Shown here one piece after another: positions 35,045-46,436 of a stretch of 64,000 nucleotides of DNA. The number at the start of each line of letters is the position of its first letter. The first letter of the stretch is position 1. Origin of the DNA: Stramonita haemastoma (taxonomy: Eukaryota > Mollusca > Gastropoda > Neogastropoda > Muricidae); the NCBI GenBank assembly GCA_030674155.1, contig CM060318.1, forward strand, positions 73,183,646 to 73,247,645, read 5' to 3'. The notes under the pieces were generated by a model that saw nothing but the letters and a program-made list of their open reading frames with translations, did no database searches and was not told the origin of the DNA. The position numbers and the translations under genes were made by a program.

Positions 35045-35355
35045 CAGTGTGGGATGATGAGTTAGTATTTTGTCTGTGCATCAGCAGTGTGGGATGATGA
35101 GTTAAGTATTTTGTCTGTGCATCAGCCAGTGTGGGATGATGAGTTCAGTATTTTGTCTGTGCATCAGCCAGTGTGGGATGTAATAGGAGCTATTGATATG
35201 ATTAAGTATTTTGTCTGTGCATCAGCCAGTGTGGAATGATGAGTTAAGTATTTTGTCTGTGCATCAGCCAGTGTGGGATGATGAGTTAAGTATTTTGTCT
35301 GTGCATCAGCTAGTGTGGATGATGAGTTAAGTATTTTGTCTGTGCATCACCCTAG
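35045..35355. repeat. 42-bp minisatellite, about seven units, degenerate
   Basis: Same unit as 33195 but with indels in several units and an unrelated 30-bp insertion near 35180. Confidence 0.92.
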
Positions 35356-36470
35356 TGTGTATGGTTGGTTTGTGGCTTGTTGTCTCTCTCTGTTTCTGTC
35401 TCCCTCGCTCTCTCTCGCTCTTCTTTCTCTCCTCTTTTTTTGTATCTTCTGTCAAAATAAGGACAGTGTTGTTCTCTTCATCACATGTATGCTACATTTT
35501 CCAGAATTGTATTGATGGGATAGGGAGGGGGGGGGGGGTGTACAAATTCAGAATTGTACTGATTTGGGGGGGGGGGAGTTGGTTTTATTAATTTATTAGG
35601 TGTTGTGTTTGGATTTTATGGAGCGCTTTCCTTTAATATTTTTGGGATTTTTTTGTGTTCTGTGTACATATTTATTTTTCTTTGGTTTTCATTCATAGTA
35701 TTATGGTAAATAAAGAGAGGGTTTGTGTAAATATTTTGATATTTATCATTTTTTTGTTAGGCTTGTTTGATATAGTTTGATATTGAGATTTTGTTTGCCT
35801 GAAATCAATTATTTTGTCTCACATTGACTTGATATTTTCTTTGGCTTGTTTCTTTGGGTTTTTTTCCCCTCACATATATGTTCAGCTTTTTTTTCACTTT
35901 TAACATGATTTGCAAAATATTATGTTTAGGCTTGCATCATAATATTCCTCATTAGTACACTATGCTTTTATATGTGTTTAATTTGATTTTTAGTTGGTTT
36001 GTATTACTTTATATTGTTTTGTTGTTATTTGATGAGGCTTAAATAATTTTTTTATTATTAGACTTTTGGCCACATTGTGACTTGATAGGTTTCATTAATA
36101 ATGATATTATTTTAAAGAAGTGTTTCTTGTGGGTGTTTTGTAATACTTTGGGGTGGGGGGTTAATAATGATATATTCTGAAAATGCCCTCTCTGTGTCTA
36201 TCTGTTTGTCTGTCTCTGTCTCCTTCCCCATCCCTCTCTCTTATTTTTTTTGGTCTTAAGTATACTCTGTAAGTTGGAATTCTGAGATGGTGTTTTGCTA
36301 AAAATTATTTCTTTGACAGACATCGACTTGATATGTTCCATTGATAACATCATTTTAAAGAAGGGTTTTGTTTGGGTGTTTTGTTAGAATTTGTTGATTG
36401 GTCTATTTTGATCATGTTGTAACACGTAAGATTGTCTCTCTGCTCTGTCTTCTGTCTGTCTTCTTCTCTG

Positions 36471-36474
<4 letters not shown>

Positions 36475-36530
<56 letters not shown>

Positions 36531-36560
36531 CTCTCCCTCTCCCTCTCCCTCCTCTCTCTC
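36475..36560. repeat. (CT)n microsatellite
   Basis: CT tract inside a long-repeat unit at the position of other CT tracts. Confidence 0.96.
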
Positions 36561-37792
36561 CACTTTCACATTCACATATTTTATCCTAAACTTATCATTA
36601 GATAGAAATATTCTGGTTCTTAAGTTGAATTTGAAATTGTATTCTTGTGTCGAAGAAAGGGCGAGCTGTGTTTGTTTGGTAAGTTATTTTGTTCGTGTTT
36701 TTTTTTTTTTTGCCGGGTTTCCGTTTGTTTTTTTCTCTCACAAATATGTTATGTCTTTTTAATTCATGTTCTTGAACACGACTTGAAAAATGTTAATGTT
36801 TGGGTGTTACATCCCAATGTTGATTATTTAAATGTTTGTTTGACTTTAGTTTTTTTTTCTTTTTCTTCATAAGTTTGTTTAACAGTAAGAAAGATTTGTG
36901 AAAATGTTTTGATATAAACATGTATATATTTGGGTTGATTTCTTCTCTGCTGTCTCCTATCAGTTCAAAACTATTTGATTTATTTCATTATAATCAGTGT
37001 ATCTGTCTTGACATTATTGTTTGGGTCATTTAGGTATTATGTGTTTGTTGAATACATATCTACCTCTTTTGTTTAAATCATTATCAATGCATCCAATGAG
37101 GATTGTGCATTTGTTAAAAGTATACCTATAATATTGTTTTTACAAATCCTAGGTTGAACCTTTATTGTTGGTGATGGTGGTTTGTTTTTCTGTTGTTTGG
37201 TGGGGGGGGGTTGTTTGGGTGTTGTTTTTTTTTTTTGGGGGGGGGGGTTAGTATTCCCTAATCAGGGCAAGGACCAGATGAAAAAAGGTATGTGAATACT
37301 AACTCTGTTACCCTTGAAAAAATAAAGATTATTGATTTTTTTATTTATTATGAATGTTGGCGTATTTATATTTCTTTGGTTTTCATTCATAGTACATATA
37401 GAAAAACAAAGAAAAGGTTTGTGTAAATATTTTGATATTTATCTTTTTTTTTGTTGGGCTTGTTTGATATAGTTTGATATTAAGATTGTGTTTTTCCTAA
37501 AATTGATTCCATTAATAGACACTGACTAAATATGTTTCTTTGCCTTCTTTCTTTGTTTTTTTTCCTCTCGCATTTATGTTTTTGTTGTTGTTTTTTTTTA
37601 CACTTTTAACACGAACTTTGAATAGTTTTGTCGCTGATTTGATGAGGTTTAAATTTTTTTGTTAGGCTTTTGGCCACATTGCGACTTGATAGACTTCATT
37701 AATAATGATGTTATTTTAAAGATGTGTTTCGTGTGGGTGCTTTGTAATACTTTTTTTTTATATATAATGATGTAACCTGAAAATGCCACCCC

Positions 37793-37806
37793 TTTCTCTC
37801 TCTCTC

Positions 37807-37864
<58 letters not shown>

Positions 37865-38110
37865 TCTCTCTCGTCTGTCTATCTGTCTGTCTCTGTCTCT
37901 GTCTCCCTCCTTATCCTTCTTTCTTATTTTTTTGTCTTATGTATACTCAGTAAGTTGGAATGTATGAGATAGTGTTTTGCCTAAAATTAATTCTTTTGAT
38001 AGATATTGACTACGTGTTTCGTTGAAAATATAGTTGTAAAGAAGGGTTTTGTGTAGGTGTTTTTCAGACTTTTTTGACTGGTCTGGATGATGTAACCTGA
38101 AGATGCTCTC

Positions 38111-38181
<71 letters not shown>

Positions 38182-38187
38182 CCCCCT
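37793..38187. repeat. Two (CT)n tracts in adjacent half-units
   Basis: CT at 37793-37872 and 38107-38186, each preceded by GATGTAACCTGAA(G/A)ATGC. Confidence 0.94.
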
Positions 38188-38566
38188 TTTTTGTATTTTG
38201 CCTTTTACATATTATGTTTACCTTAAACTTATCAGTAGATAGAAATGTTTTTATTCTTATGTTGAATTGAAATTATATTCTTGTCATCTAAATAAGGAGG
38301 ACAGGCTGTGTTTGGTTGGTTGGTTTTGTTTGTTTCTTCCTTTGGTTTTTGTTTCCTCTTCTTTGGTCCCCCCCCCCCCCCCCCCCATACATATATGTTA
38401 CACCTTTTTCGACTTTTTAAATTCTTGTTCTTGAACATGACTTGAAAAATGTTCTGTTTGGGTATTATATCAGATTGTGTTGATTTTTTTAAAATGTTTG
38501 TTTGCTGTTAGTTTTTTCTTCTCATAATAATGTTTTAAAGTAAGAACGATTTGTGAAAATGTTATG

Positions 38567-38601
38567 ATATATATATATATATATAGTATTATGTTTGTAT
38601 A

Positions 38602-38668
<67 letters not shown>

Positions 38669-38695
38669 TTTGTTGTGTGTGTGTGTGTGTGTTGT
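38567..38695. repeat. (TA)n-(GT)n microsatellite
   Basis: TA tract of about 95 bp with a TAGTATTATG break, then GT. Confidence 0.97.
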
Positions 38696-39692
38696 GTTGC
38701 GTGTGTGCCGCGCTGTGCGTGAGTGTGGGTGTGTGTTTACTTGATTATAATGTGTTTTTGTCTTGACATTAGTGTTCAGGTTAGGGGGGTGGTTTTTGTT
38801 TTTGTTTTTTGTGTGTTTTGTTGCCATTCCCTAACCGGCGCAAGGGCCAGCCTGTCTGGGCTTGTCTGATATAGTTTGATATTGAGATTTTGTTTTGCCT
38901 ATAAATCATTAATTTTGTTTGACATTGACTTGATAGTTTTTCTTTGCCTTGTTTCTTTGGGTTTTCCCCCCTCACATATATGTGTTACACTTTTTTTTCA
39001 CTTTTAACATGATTTGAAATTCTTGTTCTTGAAAACGACTTGAAAAATGTTACGTTTGGGTATTATATCAGATTGTGTTGATTTTTTAAAATGTTTGTTT
39101 GCTGTTTTTTTGTTTTTTTTCTTTTTCTTCATAATATTGTTTTGAAGTAAGGAAGATTTGTGAAAATGTTATGATATATAATATGTGCTTTGTGTGTGGT
39201 GTGTGTGTGTGTTGTGTGCGTGTGCACGCACGCGAGAGTATAAGTGTGATTTGTTTTCTCTCACAGGTAGGTTGTTCTGCTCTTCATTGATGATATAGAC
39301 GTTGTCACAAGCAGTTTTGCTATAATGTTGCCTTGTATTGCCATGATACACTGACCCATTGTTGTTTCTTTGTTGCTGTTGTTTTTGCTTTTTACAACTT
39401 TTAAACTGTTACACCCAGTTATGTTTTATATTAACATCTGTTCGGCATGATGTTCAGCTGCAGCTCATTTTTGCAGAAATGTTAGAGAGAGGGATTGACA
39501 TGTGTGTATGGGTGAGAGTGTGTATTGAGGGAAGGGGGTGGGGATATTGGGGTTGATGGATTGCATACATGATTACAGACTTTGTTAATGTGTTTTCAGT
39601 ATCTGTGTTCACGGGGCTCGTGTTCCCAACATCTGGAGATGCTTTCAGCAGCATTGTATGAGAGTTCAGTGCTTCTTTTTTCTTTTTGTGTG

Positions 39693-39716
39693 TGAGTGCT
39701 TGTGTGTGTGTGTTGT

Positions 39717-39768
<52 letters not shown>
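39693..39768. repeat. (GT)n microsatellite
   Basis: GT tract just right of the long repeat array. Confidence 0.97.
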
Positions 39769-39834
39769 AGGGGGTCATTACTTTTGGTATGTTTATTTTC
39801 TCCTCATTGATGATAGAGAATGACCACAAGCTGT

Positions 39835-40140
39835 CTTGCCAGTGTTGCCTTGTTGTTGATGTATTGGCATGATACATCCACCCACCCCTTTGTTCATTGT
39901 TGTTGATGTATTGGCATGATACATGCACCCACCCCATTGTTCACTGATGTTGATGTATTGGCATGATACATCACCCACCCCATTGTTCATTGTTGTTGAT
40001 GTATTGGCATGATACATCACCCATCCCATTGTTCATTGTTGTTGATGTATTGGCATGATACATCCACCCACCCCATTGTTCACTGTTGTTGATGTATTGG
40101 CATGATACATCACCCATCCCATTGTTCATTGTTGTTTCTT
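39835..40140. repeat. 48-bp minisatellite (GTTGATGTATTGGCATGATA)
   Basis: Six units with CCCATTGTTCATTGTTGTTG and ATTGGCATGATACATC. The founder sequence (GCCTTGTATTGCCATGATAC) is seen in the long repeat near 39330. Confidence 0.93.
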
Positions 40141-40309
40141 CGTTGGTTTTTTTTTTCTAATATTTTAAAAAGTTGAAAATACTTGCACACAGTTATCTGA
40201 CCTTTTGTAATTGTTCATCTTAATTTTTTTTATGATGTTTAGCTGCAGCTAGATAAGTGAAGTGAAGAAGTTTCTGATCTCTCCTTGTTTCCATGGGATT
40301 GCTGTGTGC

Positions 40310-40520
40310 CTGTTTCTGATGTACACTGCTTTCTGTATGTTTGATATTTCTGTGGTAGTGACGTACACTTAATTCTCTGTGTGTGATATTTCTGTGCTTA
40401 TGATATACACTTGATTTTATGTGTGTGATATTTCTGTGCCTGTGATGTATAGTTAATTCTGTGTGTGGTGATATTTTAGTGATATATACTTAATTCTCTG
40501 TGTGTGATATTTGTGTGCTT
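40310..40520. repeat. About 42-bp minisatellite (GTGTGTGATATTTCTGTG)
   Basis: About five degenerate units with TGTGTGATATTTCTGTG and ACACTTAATTCTCTG. Confidence 0.82.
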
Positions 40521-40696
40521 GTGATGTAACACTGGTTCCTGTGTATAAGTGTGTTTCTTATGCCAGTTTCTGTATGTGCAGAGTGGGGGAGCATTGCTAC
40601 ACCGCTTGGGGGTGGGGGTGGGGGGGAGCCTTTGCCCCTCTACAGACACTGACTGCCTGCTGCCCTGTGCCTGCCACACCTGTCTGTCCCCCACAG

Positions 40697-40707
40697 TGAA
40701 CAAGAGG
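40697..40707 (+). other. Possible 11-nt microexon (very low confidence)
   Basis: A strong pyrimidine tract and acceptor (TGTCTGTCCCCCACAG) are followed after 11 nt by GTGAGG. In the phase T, GAA CAA GAG, G it joins the next segment at 41073 without a stop. An 11-nt exon cannot be established from sequence alone. Confidence 0.2.
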
Positions 40708-41072
40708 GTGAGGAACATGACATGACATGACATGACATGACATGACATAACACAGCCGGCATTGTCTACGATGAACTGAACTTTTTCTTTTTTTTTCTTC
40801 TGCTTTCTTCTTCTTCTGTTATGTCTTTTTTCTGACTTTCTTCTTCTTCTTCTGTTATGTCTTTTTCTGACTTTCTTCTTCTTATTTTTTAAAATTTTGT
40901 TTTCTGCTTCCTCTTCTTCATCGTCTGTTGCCTTCTTCGTTTCCTTCATCCCCTCTTTTAGTTTTTCCTTCTCAGGTTTTCACCATCATCATTATTGCCA
41001 CAATTGTGTTTGGTGGCGGTTGTTTTTGTTGTGAAGTCTGCTCCTCTTGTTGTCTGCTGCTTTGGTGGTCAG

Positions 41073-41139
41073 AACAGCCAGGCTGCCTGCATCAGAAACA
41101 GCCGCCTGCCTCTCTCTGTCAGCACTGGGTCAGCTACAG
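41073..41139 (+). other. Putative exon, 67 nt
   Basis: Acceptor TTTGGTGGTCAG and donor CAG/GTGTCA. In the phase that fits both neighbours it reads QPGCLHQKQPPASLCQHWVS then Y. Two alternative frames are also open, so the coding call rests on splice-site context and frame compatibility only. No domain is recognised. Confidence 0.33.
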
Positions 41140-41206
41140 GTGTCAGGAAGGAAGGAAGAAAGGAGAGATTGTGTCGTCTCAGTTTGATTCCACGTGGTAC
41201 AGGATA

Positions 41207-41558
41207 CGGGATAGGATAGCCTAGTGGTCAGAACATTGCGCTCGCAATCTGACAACCCAGGTTCAATTCCCGTTTGAGGGGATTTTTCCCCTGGGGTTAA
41301 CATTAATGTTGACTCCACTCTCCCCAAAAGTCCTTAGCATGAGACTATAAACCGAGGCCCTATGTGCGAACGCATGCAGAACATCTTGCGCACTTGTTAA
41401 ATCCTGTTCCGCTTTTCATAAGAGTTGGCCATTGTGTGCCTGTGGGAACAGATGACAGGATTAACAAAGCTGCATACACATGGGGACTGGATGAAAAAAA
41501 GCACATGTGTGCTTATTCCATTATCCTTGATATAAAAGAATAAATAAATAAATAAAAA
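41207..41558 (+). mobile_element. SINE family A, full length
   Basis: Head with A-box TAGCCTAGTGG and B-box-like GGTTCAATTCC, the whole body, and the tail TATAAAAGAATAAATAAAT. It lies in the putative intron after 41139. Confidence 0.9.
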
Positions 41559-41757
41559 TTAATAAGCTATGCATTGGCTTTTTAAGAATCAAACCATCAA
41601 TCTAGGAACTAAAACAACTTGCTATCTACACCATTACTGTAACACATAACAATCTGATAGTCTCAATAAATTCAAAGAAAAATTTTTTTATAATAGACCC
41701 CAACAACAACAAAAATACATTGCAGAACACGTACACACACATACACATCACAGACAA

Positions 41758-41758
41758 C

Positions 41759-41809
<51 letters not shown>

Positions 41810-41854
41810 CACACACAGATACACACTCGCGCGCGCGCACACACACACACACAC

Positions 41855-41890
<36 letters not shown>

Positions 41891-42088
41891 CATCACACGC
41901 ACACACACACTCACACACACACACACACACACACACACCACACACACACACACACACTCACTCACATACGCACATCGCACTAACATACACACACACACAC
42001 TCACACATACACATACACTCACACTCACACACACACTCACACATACACACACACACACCACACACACACAAATACACACACACTCACA

Positions 42089-42121
<33 letters not shown>

Positions 42122-42239
42122 TCATTCACATCACTCACCCCTCATTCACTCTTGCATGCACACACACACACAACACACACACACCACACCACACACATCA
42201 CACACTCACACACTCACACACACACACACACACACACCA

Positions 42240-42306
<67 letters not shown>
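41758..42306. repeat. Large CA-rich microsatellite block
   Basis: About 550 bp of CA with ACCAC, CTCA, CATA and GCGCGC interruptions. It replaces the head of the adjoining SINE. Confidence 0.97.
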
Positions 42307-42307
<1 letters not shown>

Positions 42308-42590
42308 GGAGTTTTCCTCTGGAGTTAACATTAGTACTGACTCTACTCCCTCAAAAGTCTTTCTGATGAGACTATAAACCAAGGTCTCATGTGCGAACAC
42401 ACATAGTAAATCTTGTGCACAGGTTAAAACCCATTCCACTTTTCAAAAGAGTGTGCCATTGTATGCCGGTGGGAACGGATGACAAAATTTACAAAATTTC
42501 ACACACACAGGGACTGGATGTAAAGAAGTCCATGAGTGCCTGATCCATTGTCCTTGAAATATAGAGAATAAAGTAAAATAAATAAATAAA
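42307..42590 (+). mobile_element. SINE family A, head replaced by CA
   Basis: Begins at GGAGTTTTCCTCTGGAGTTA and runs to the (AAAT)n tail. Divergent in the body (TCCATGAGTGCCTGATCCAT). Confidence 0.82.
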
Positions 42591-42593
42591 GAT

Positions 42594-42596
<3 letters not shown>

Positions 42597-42662
<66 letters not shown>
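42597..42662. repeat. (CT)n microsatellite
   Basis: CT tract directly after the SINE tail. Confidence 0.97.
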
Positions 42663-42768
42663 CAAAAAGGAATAGGTGGTATACATGTATTTTAGACAGT
42701 GTAATGTATTTGTAGAAAAGTGAGCTGTTTCTCTGAGAAATGTACATTGTGTTTGTGTGTGTTGCCAG

Positions 42769-42890
42769 GTCTGGTGCAGCCCATGTGAAGACACGAGAGA
42801 CGGGGACACTGCAGCGACAGGACTGGAGGGAGGGAGGGAGGGAGGCAGCCCAGGAGAGAGACAGGAGAAACAGGCTGACAGCCAATGCAG
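42769..42890 (+). other. Putative exon, 122 nt
   Basis: Acceptor TGTGTGTTGCCAG and donor GCAG/GTGGGA. In the frame continuing from 41073-41139 it encodes a basic/acidic segment (SGAAHVKTRETGTLQRQDW, then a GRE-rich part and RDRRNRLTANA). A second frame (CSPCEDTRDGDTAATG) is also open. The start resembles the GxHV pattern of the 21527 segment. No family recognised; a low-complexity GGGA tract in the middle argues for caution. Confidence 0.35.
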
Positions 42891-42995
42891 GTGGGAGGGA
42901 GGAACATGTGTGTCAGCAGTACTTGGGCTGTCAAACACTCACTTTGGCCTGTCCAACTTTTACAGAGGACAGGCAGTCCTGACACAAAAAATTTT

Positions 42996-43339
42996 GGATA
43001 GCCTAGTGGTCGGAACATTGCGCTGGCAATTTGACGACCCAAGTTCGATTCCCAGTCAAGGGGGATTTTTCTCTGGAGTTAACATCAGTGCTGACTCCAC
43101 TCTCCCCAAAAGTCTTTTGGATGAGACTGTAAACCGAGGCCCTGTGTGCGAACGCATGCAGAACATCTTGCGCACATGTTAAATCTTGTTCCCTTTTCGT
43201 AAGAGTAGGCCATTGTATGCCGGTGGGAACAGATGACAATATTTACACAACTGCATACACACGGGTCTGGATGAGAAAAAAGCATATGGATGCTTATTCC
43301 ATTAATCTCGATATAAAAGAATAAATAAATAAATAAATA
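42996..43339 (+). mobile_element. SINE family A, full length
   Basis: Head GGATAGCCTAGTGGTCGGAA with intact A-box and B-box-like AGTTCGATTCC, full body, tail (AAAT)n. Confidence 0.9.
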
Positions 43340-43885
43340 CCCCCAAAATGAAAGTATCTAGGTTGATATATTCCAATGCTAATGACAGAGCATCTGGCAT
43401 CCCTATGAAGGAAAGGCTGTGACACTATGATCATAGAATTAAAACAGTAGAAAATAAAAAGAAGAAAGAAGATTAAGTACAGAAAAAAGGAGAGATTAGA
43501 AAAATGGCTTTTGTCCCCAAGATAGGTTTGGACAGACCAAGGGAAGTAATACCTCACTGTATTGTAGACCTGAATTGTAAATATACTAATGATGGGTGTT
43601 GAAATCTCTGTCTATTACCTTTTTAACTAATGCAGGTGTGTTTTTCAGGTTAATTATGGTTTATAAAATTCCAAACAATACAGTAGATCATGTATGCAAA
43701 AAAAAACAAATAAAACACCCCAAAATTAATTCTCCATGATACATAGATTTTTGTGAAAAATTGAAATCATTCTGTTAGATAGTTTTCTTTTTACTTTTTT
43801 TTTTTTTTAAAGACAACACCCTAATTCAGTGGCCATGATAAGTCTAAAATTCAGTTTGTCTAAGAAATACTGGCGAAAAACTTTT
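43340..43885. other. A/T-rich stretch, nothing recognised
   Basis: No repeat family or frame is recognised before the inverted long-repeat copy begins. Confidence 0.45.
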
Positions 43886-43889
43886 TTTT

Positions 43890-44640
43890 TTTTTTTTGGG
43901 GGGGGGAGCATTTTGAGGTAATGTAATTATAAAATAAAGTATTACAAAACACTAACACAAAGGACTTCTTCAAAATAATATCATTATTAATTAAACCTAT
44001 AAAGTGGCAAAGAGCCTAATAATAATATAAAAAAATATTTAAAACCCTGTCTAATCAGCAACAAACCAACAATTAAAAGTTATGCAAACCAGCAATTAAT
44101 CTAACTGGGTACATTAATGGAGGCATAGTGTACTAATGAGTAACATTATGATGTAATGTCCAAATGTAATATTTTTCAAATTGTGTTCAAAAGCCCAACA
44201 AAACCAAAAAATAATAATAATAATGATAAAACATGGAATTTATATAGGGCTATATCTTTTAAAAACAAATCGAAGTGCTTGCATTCAACCTATACAACAA
44301 AACAAGCAACCAATAACAATTTATAGTTTTAGCAAATTTGAATGTACACACACGCACACACCACCATGCACCCACCCACACACCACACACACACGCACGC
44401 ACGCACGTGTGTATGTATATTGATATATATTGGAATATTTACACAAACCTTTTCTTTCCTTACCACAACTGTGAATGAAAACTGAAGAAAAATAATTAAC
44501 AGATCACAAATAATTCACCTCAATTTTAAAATGAAAGCGCTACTTAAATTACACCTCAAAAACAAATAAAACCACCAAACTTCCCCAAAATCCAGAACAA
44601 TTTTGGATGTTTAAAAAAATATAAAAAACGAGAGTGCACC
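43890..44640 (-). repeat. Inverted copy of the long-period repeat unit
   Basis: Read on the minus strand it gives AATAATGATATTATTTTGAA, GTGTTTTGTAATACTTT, AATATTTTTCAAAT, GTTTTCATTCACAG, GGTTTGTGTAAATATTCC and GCGCTTTCATTTTAAAAT. These correspond to the 35.6-36.2 kb and 33.8-34.2 kb parts of the tandem array. Its interior carries the inverted LINE tail at 44205. Confidence 0.8.
44205..44300 (-). mobile_element. LINE 3' tail, family D, inverted
   Basis: AATAATAATAATGATAA, ATGGAATTTATATAGGGC and CGAAGTGCTTGCATTCAACC match the inverse of the 12712 tail. Confidence 0.65.
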
Positions 44641-45090
44641 TCCAGTTTGGATTATCAGAAGAAATAATATCTGTTATAACACCCTCACAGAAATCTCTCT
44701 AATCGTCAGATACTGCAACCAATAAGAGAAACAAAAACCCAAACAAACAAGCAAAGGAAAAAAACAATGAGAAAACAACATAGTATGCATAGAATCTTCT
44801 ATAAAAAAAATTTAAAAACTGTCAAAGAATTAAACATAATCTAGCACATTTTCAAATAATGTAATGTGTATACCTGATGTAAAAATCAAGATAGCATCAC
44901 TTTTAGAACAATAATAAACACAAAATTAGAATTTTAACTTCCCAGCTAGAACAATTTATATAAATATATATATATGTTTCCAACAGGATGAAGAGAGAGA
45001 GTTATAGTTCAATGTGACAGCAGTGTTGTGATTGTTCAGTGTTATGATAGTTCAGTGATTGACGTGTGTCTCTTATGAATCTGTGTGCAG

Positions 45091-45134
45091 GAGGTGTCCA
45101 TGTTGAAAGAGACCCAGGCATTGGCAGCACCTAG
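45091..45134 (+). other. Putative terminal exon, coding part
   Basis: Acceptor TCTGTGTGCAG. In the phase following 42769-42890 it reads GVHVERDPGIGST and stops at TAG (45132-45134). Another phase is open longer, to TGA at 45193-45195 (EVSMLKETQALAAPS onward), but does not join the upstream exon frame. Polyadenylation signals follow within about 150-250 bp, which suits a last exon. Product unknown. Confidence 0.33.
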
Positions 45135-45280
45135 CCACAAGAACAGATGTTCACATAATGGATGTTCACATTGTGCCCTGATAACCCTGCAGTGAAATGA
45201 ACTGATGCAGTACAGTGTTGTGTAGTTTGCTGCACAGTGAAGTGTTGTCTATACCCTCCCCCCTCCACCCCTACTGCTGA

Positions 45281-45343
45281 AATAAAAACTCTTCATCAAA
45301 ACCACAATCACACCCCCCCACCCCCCTCTCCTGCTGAAATAAA
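45281..45343 (+). promoter_or_regulatory. Two AATAAA polyadenylation-type signals
   Basis: AATAAA at 45281-45286 and 45338-45343, each in the duplicated context GCTGAAATAAAA(A/G)CTCTTCATC. They would serve the putative terminal exon at 45091. The hexamer is common in AT-rich DNA, so the assignment is tentative. Confidence 0.3.
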
Positions 45344-45695
45344 AGCTCTTCATCATCACCACAATCACCCCCCCCCCCCCCCCTCTCCCTTCTCTTGATG
45401 TATGCGACAACTTTGTTTTTTCAGTTTCTGTACAGGGGGTTCATGCACACACTTTGACATGTGTTATTGTGTTGACTTGCCTTTGTGTTCCTGAGTGAGT
45501 GAGAGTGTAGGTGGGTGGGTGTCTGTGATTGTGGGTGTGTTTAAGAATTAGGAAGTCCTACATGTAGATTTTCCACATCAGAATGAGAAAATGGTTACCA
45601 ATCCATCACAACCACCCGCATTCTACTGCTGTTCTTCAGCTGCCTGTATCGAGATGTCTGTATTTTAAAAGTGGAGAATCCAAAAGGGGGGTTCA

Positions 45696-45857
45696 TACTT
45701 GCACGCAATGGCCTACTTTTCCAAAAGATAAAACAGGTTTTCACAGTGCAAAATGTTCTGCATGTGTTTGTACACGTGACTTTGGTATATAGTCTCATCC
45801 GAAAGATTTTTGGGGATTAGAGTCAGCACTGAAGTTAACTTAGAGGGAAAACCCCGG
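45696..45857 (-). mobile_element. SINE family A, central part
   Basis: GCACGCAATGGCCTAC, AAAATGTTCTGCATGTGTTT and AGTCTCATCCGAAAGATTTT, then GTCAGCACTGAAGTTAACTT. Both ends are missing. Confidence 0.75.
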
Positions 45858-45904
45858 AAGTGGCATCTGTCTCCTCACAGTGGTGGCTGTAACCTGAAGG
45901 AAGG

Positions 45905-46319
45905 ATGGTGGTAGGAAGGTTAAGACATTCGCCTGCCAACTAGTAAACCCTGAGGTTCTGGGTTCATACCCGGCCTTGCCCTTTCTTCCCAGTGACGAAA
46001 AAACCGAACTAAATGTCAAAGTCATTCGGATGAGACTATAAACAGAGGCCCTGTGTGTAAACAAATGCACAACATCATGCGCACACGTTAAAACCGCTCT
46101 GGAAGAGCAGGCCATTGTGTGCCCGCAGGAGCCGATGACAAAATTTTAAAAAAAAAAAGAACCAACATGCACACAGGTGTCGTGTTCAGACACTCTCCCT
46201 GAGGAAAAATAAATATGGGTAGGCGCTGCACAGTAGGCGCTGCACATGTGGCGACGCGCTCTCCCCGGGGAGAGCAGCCTAATCTGCTGTGACAAAGTGG
46301 TATAAATAAAATAAAAGTC
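45905..46319 (+). mobile_element. Composite SINE (A body joined to B 3' end)
   Basis: A different tRNA-like head (GTTAAGACATTCGCCTGCC, B-box-like GGTTCATACCC) leads into family A body motifs (GATGAGACTATAAACAGAGG, GAGCAGGCCATTGTGTGCCC). It then ends with the family B 3' domain (GGCGCTGCACATGTGGCGAC, CTCTCCCCGGGGAGAGCAGC) and TATAAATAAAATAAAA. Confidence 0.65.
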
Positions 46320-46436
46320 AGATCACACACAGTCTGAACTCTCTAAAGTTAATTCACCCTAGGCTTCCCTGCCCTGCTTGAAGAGGGGTGGAGCAGTGTA
46401 TGTGTGTGGAATTTTAAAAAAATAAGTAGTTATTGT

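Larger units (their letters stand above)
29470..39660. repeat. Long-period tandem repeat, about six units of 1.2-2.1 kb
   Basis: Ordered landmarks recur. ACTTATCATTAGGTAGAAAT or close variants appears near 29910, 31075, 32670, 34505, 36590 and 38225. GTTGGGCTTGTTTGATAT appears near 30463, 32070, 33940, 35755 (variant), 37455 and 38865 (variant). AGTTGGAATGTATGAGAT appears near 30920, 32513, 34388 (variant) and 37957. Within a unit two related sub-blocks occur (CCCCTCACATATATGTTACG and CCCCTCACATATAGGTTATG, each followed by GTTCTTGAACACGACTTG or a variant), so the unit looks dimeric. CT arrays, C-runs and a 42-bp minisatellite are embedded. No sustained coding frame. Confidence 0.85.

Noticed and set aside
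30192..39556. Many 60-130 codon frames in the long repeat (FLFISPHIYVTPFWTFKVL and similar)
   Set aside because: They recur because the DNA repeats; frames differ between units by indels and hydrophobic content follows from T-richness.
45091..45195. Longer terminal frame EVSMLKETQALAAPS to TGA as the preferred last exon
   Set aside because: Needs a phase that puts a stop early in the 42769-42890 segment; the shorter phase ending at TAG joins all upstream pieces.
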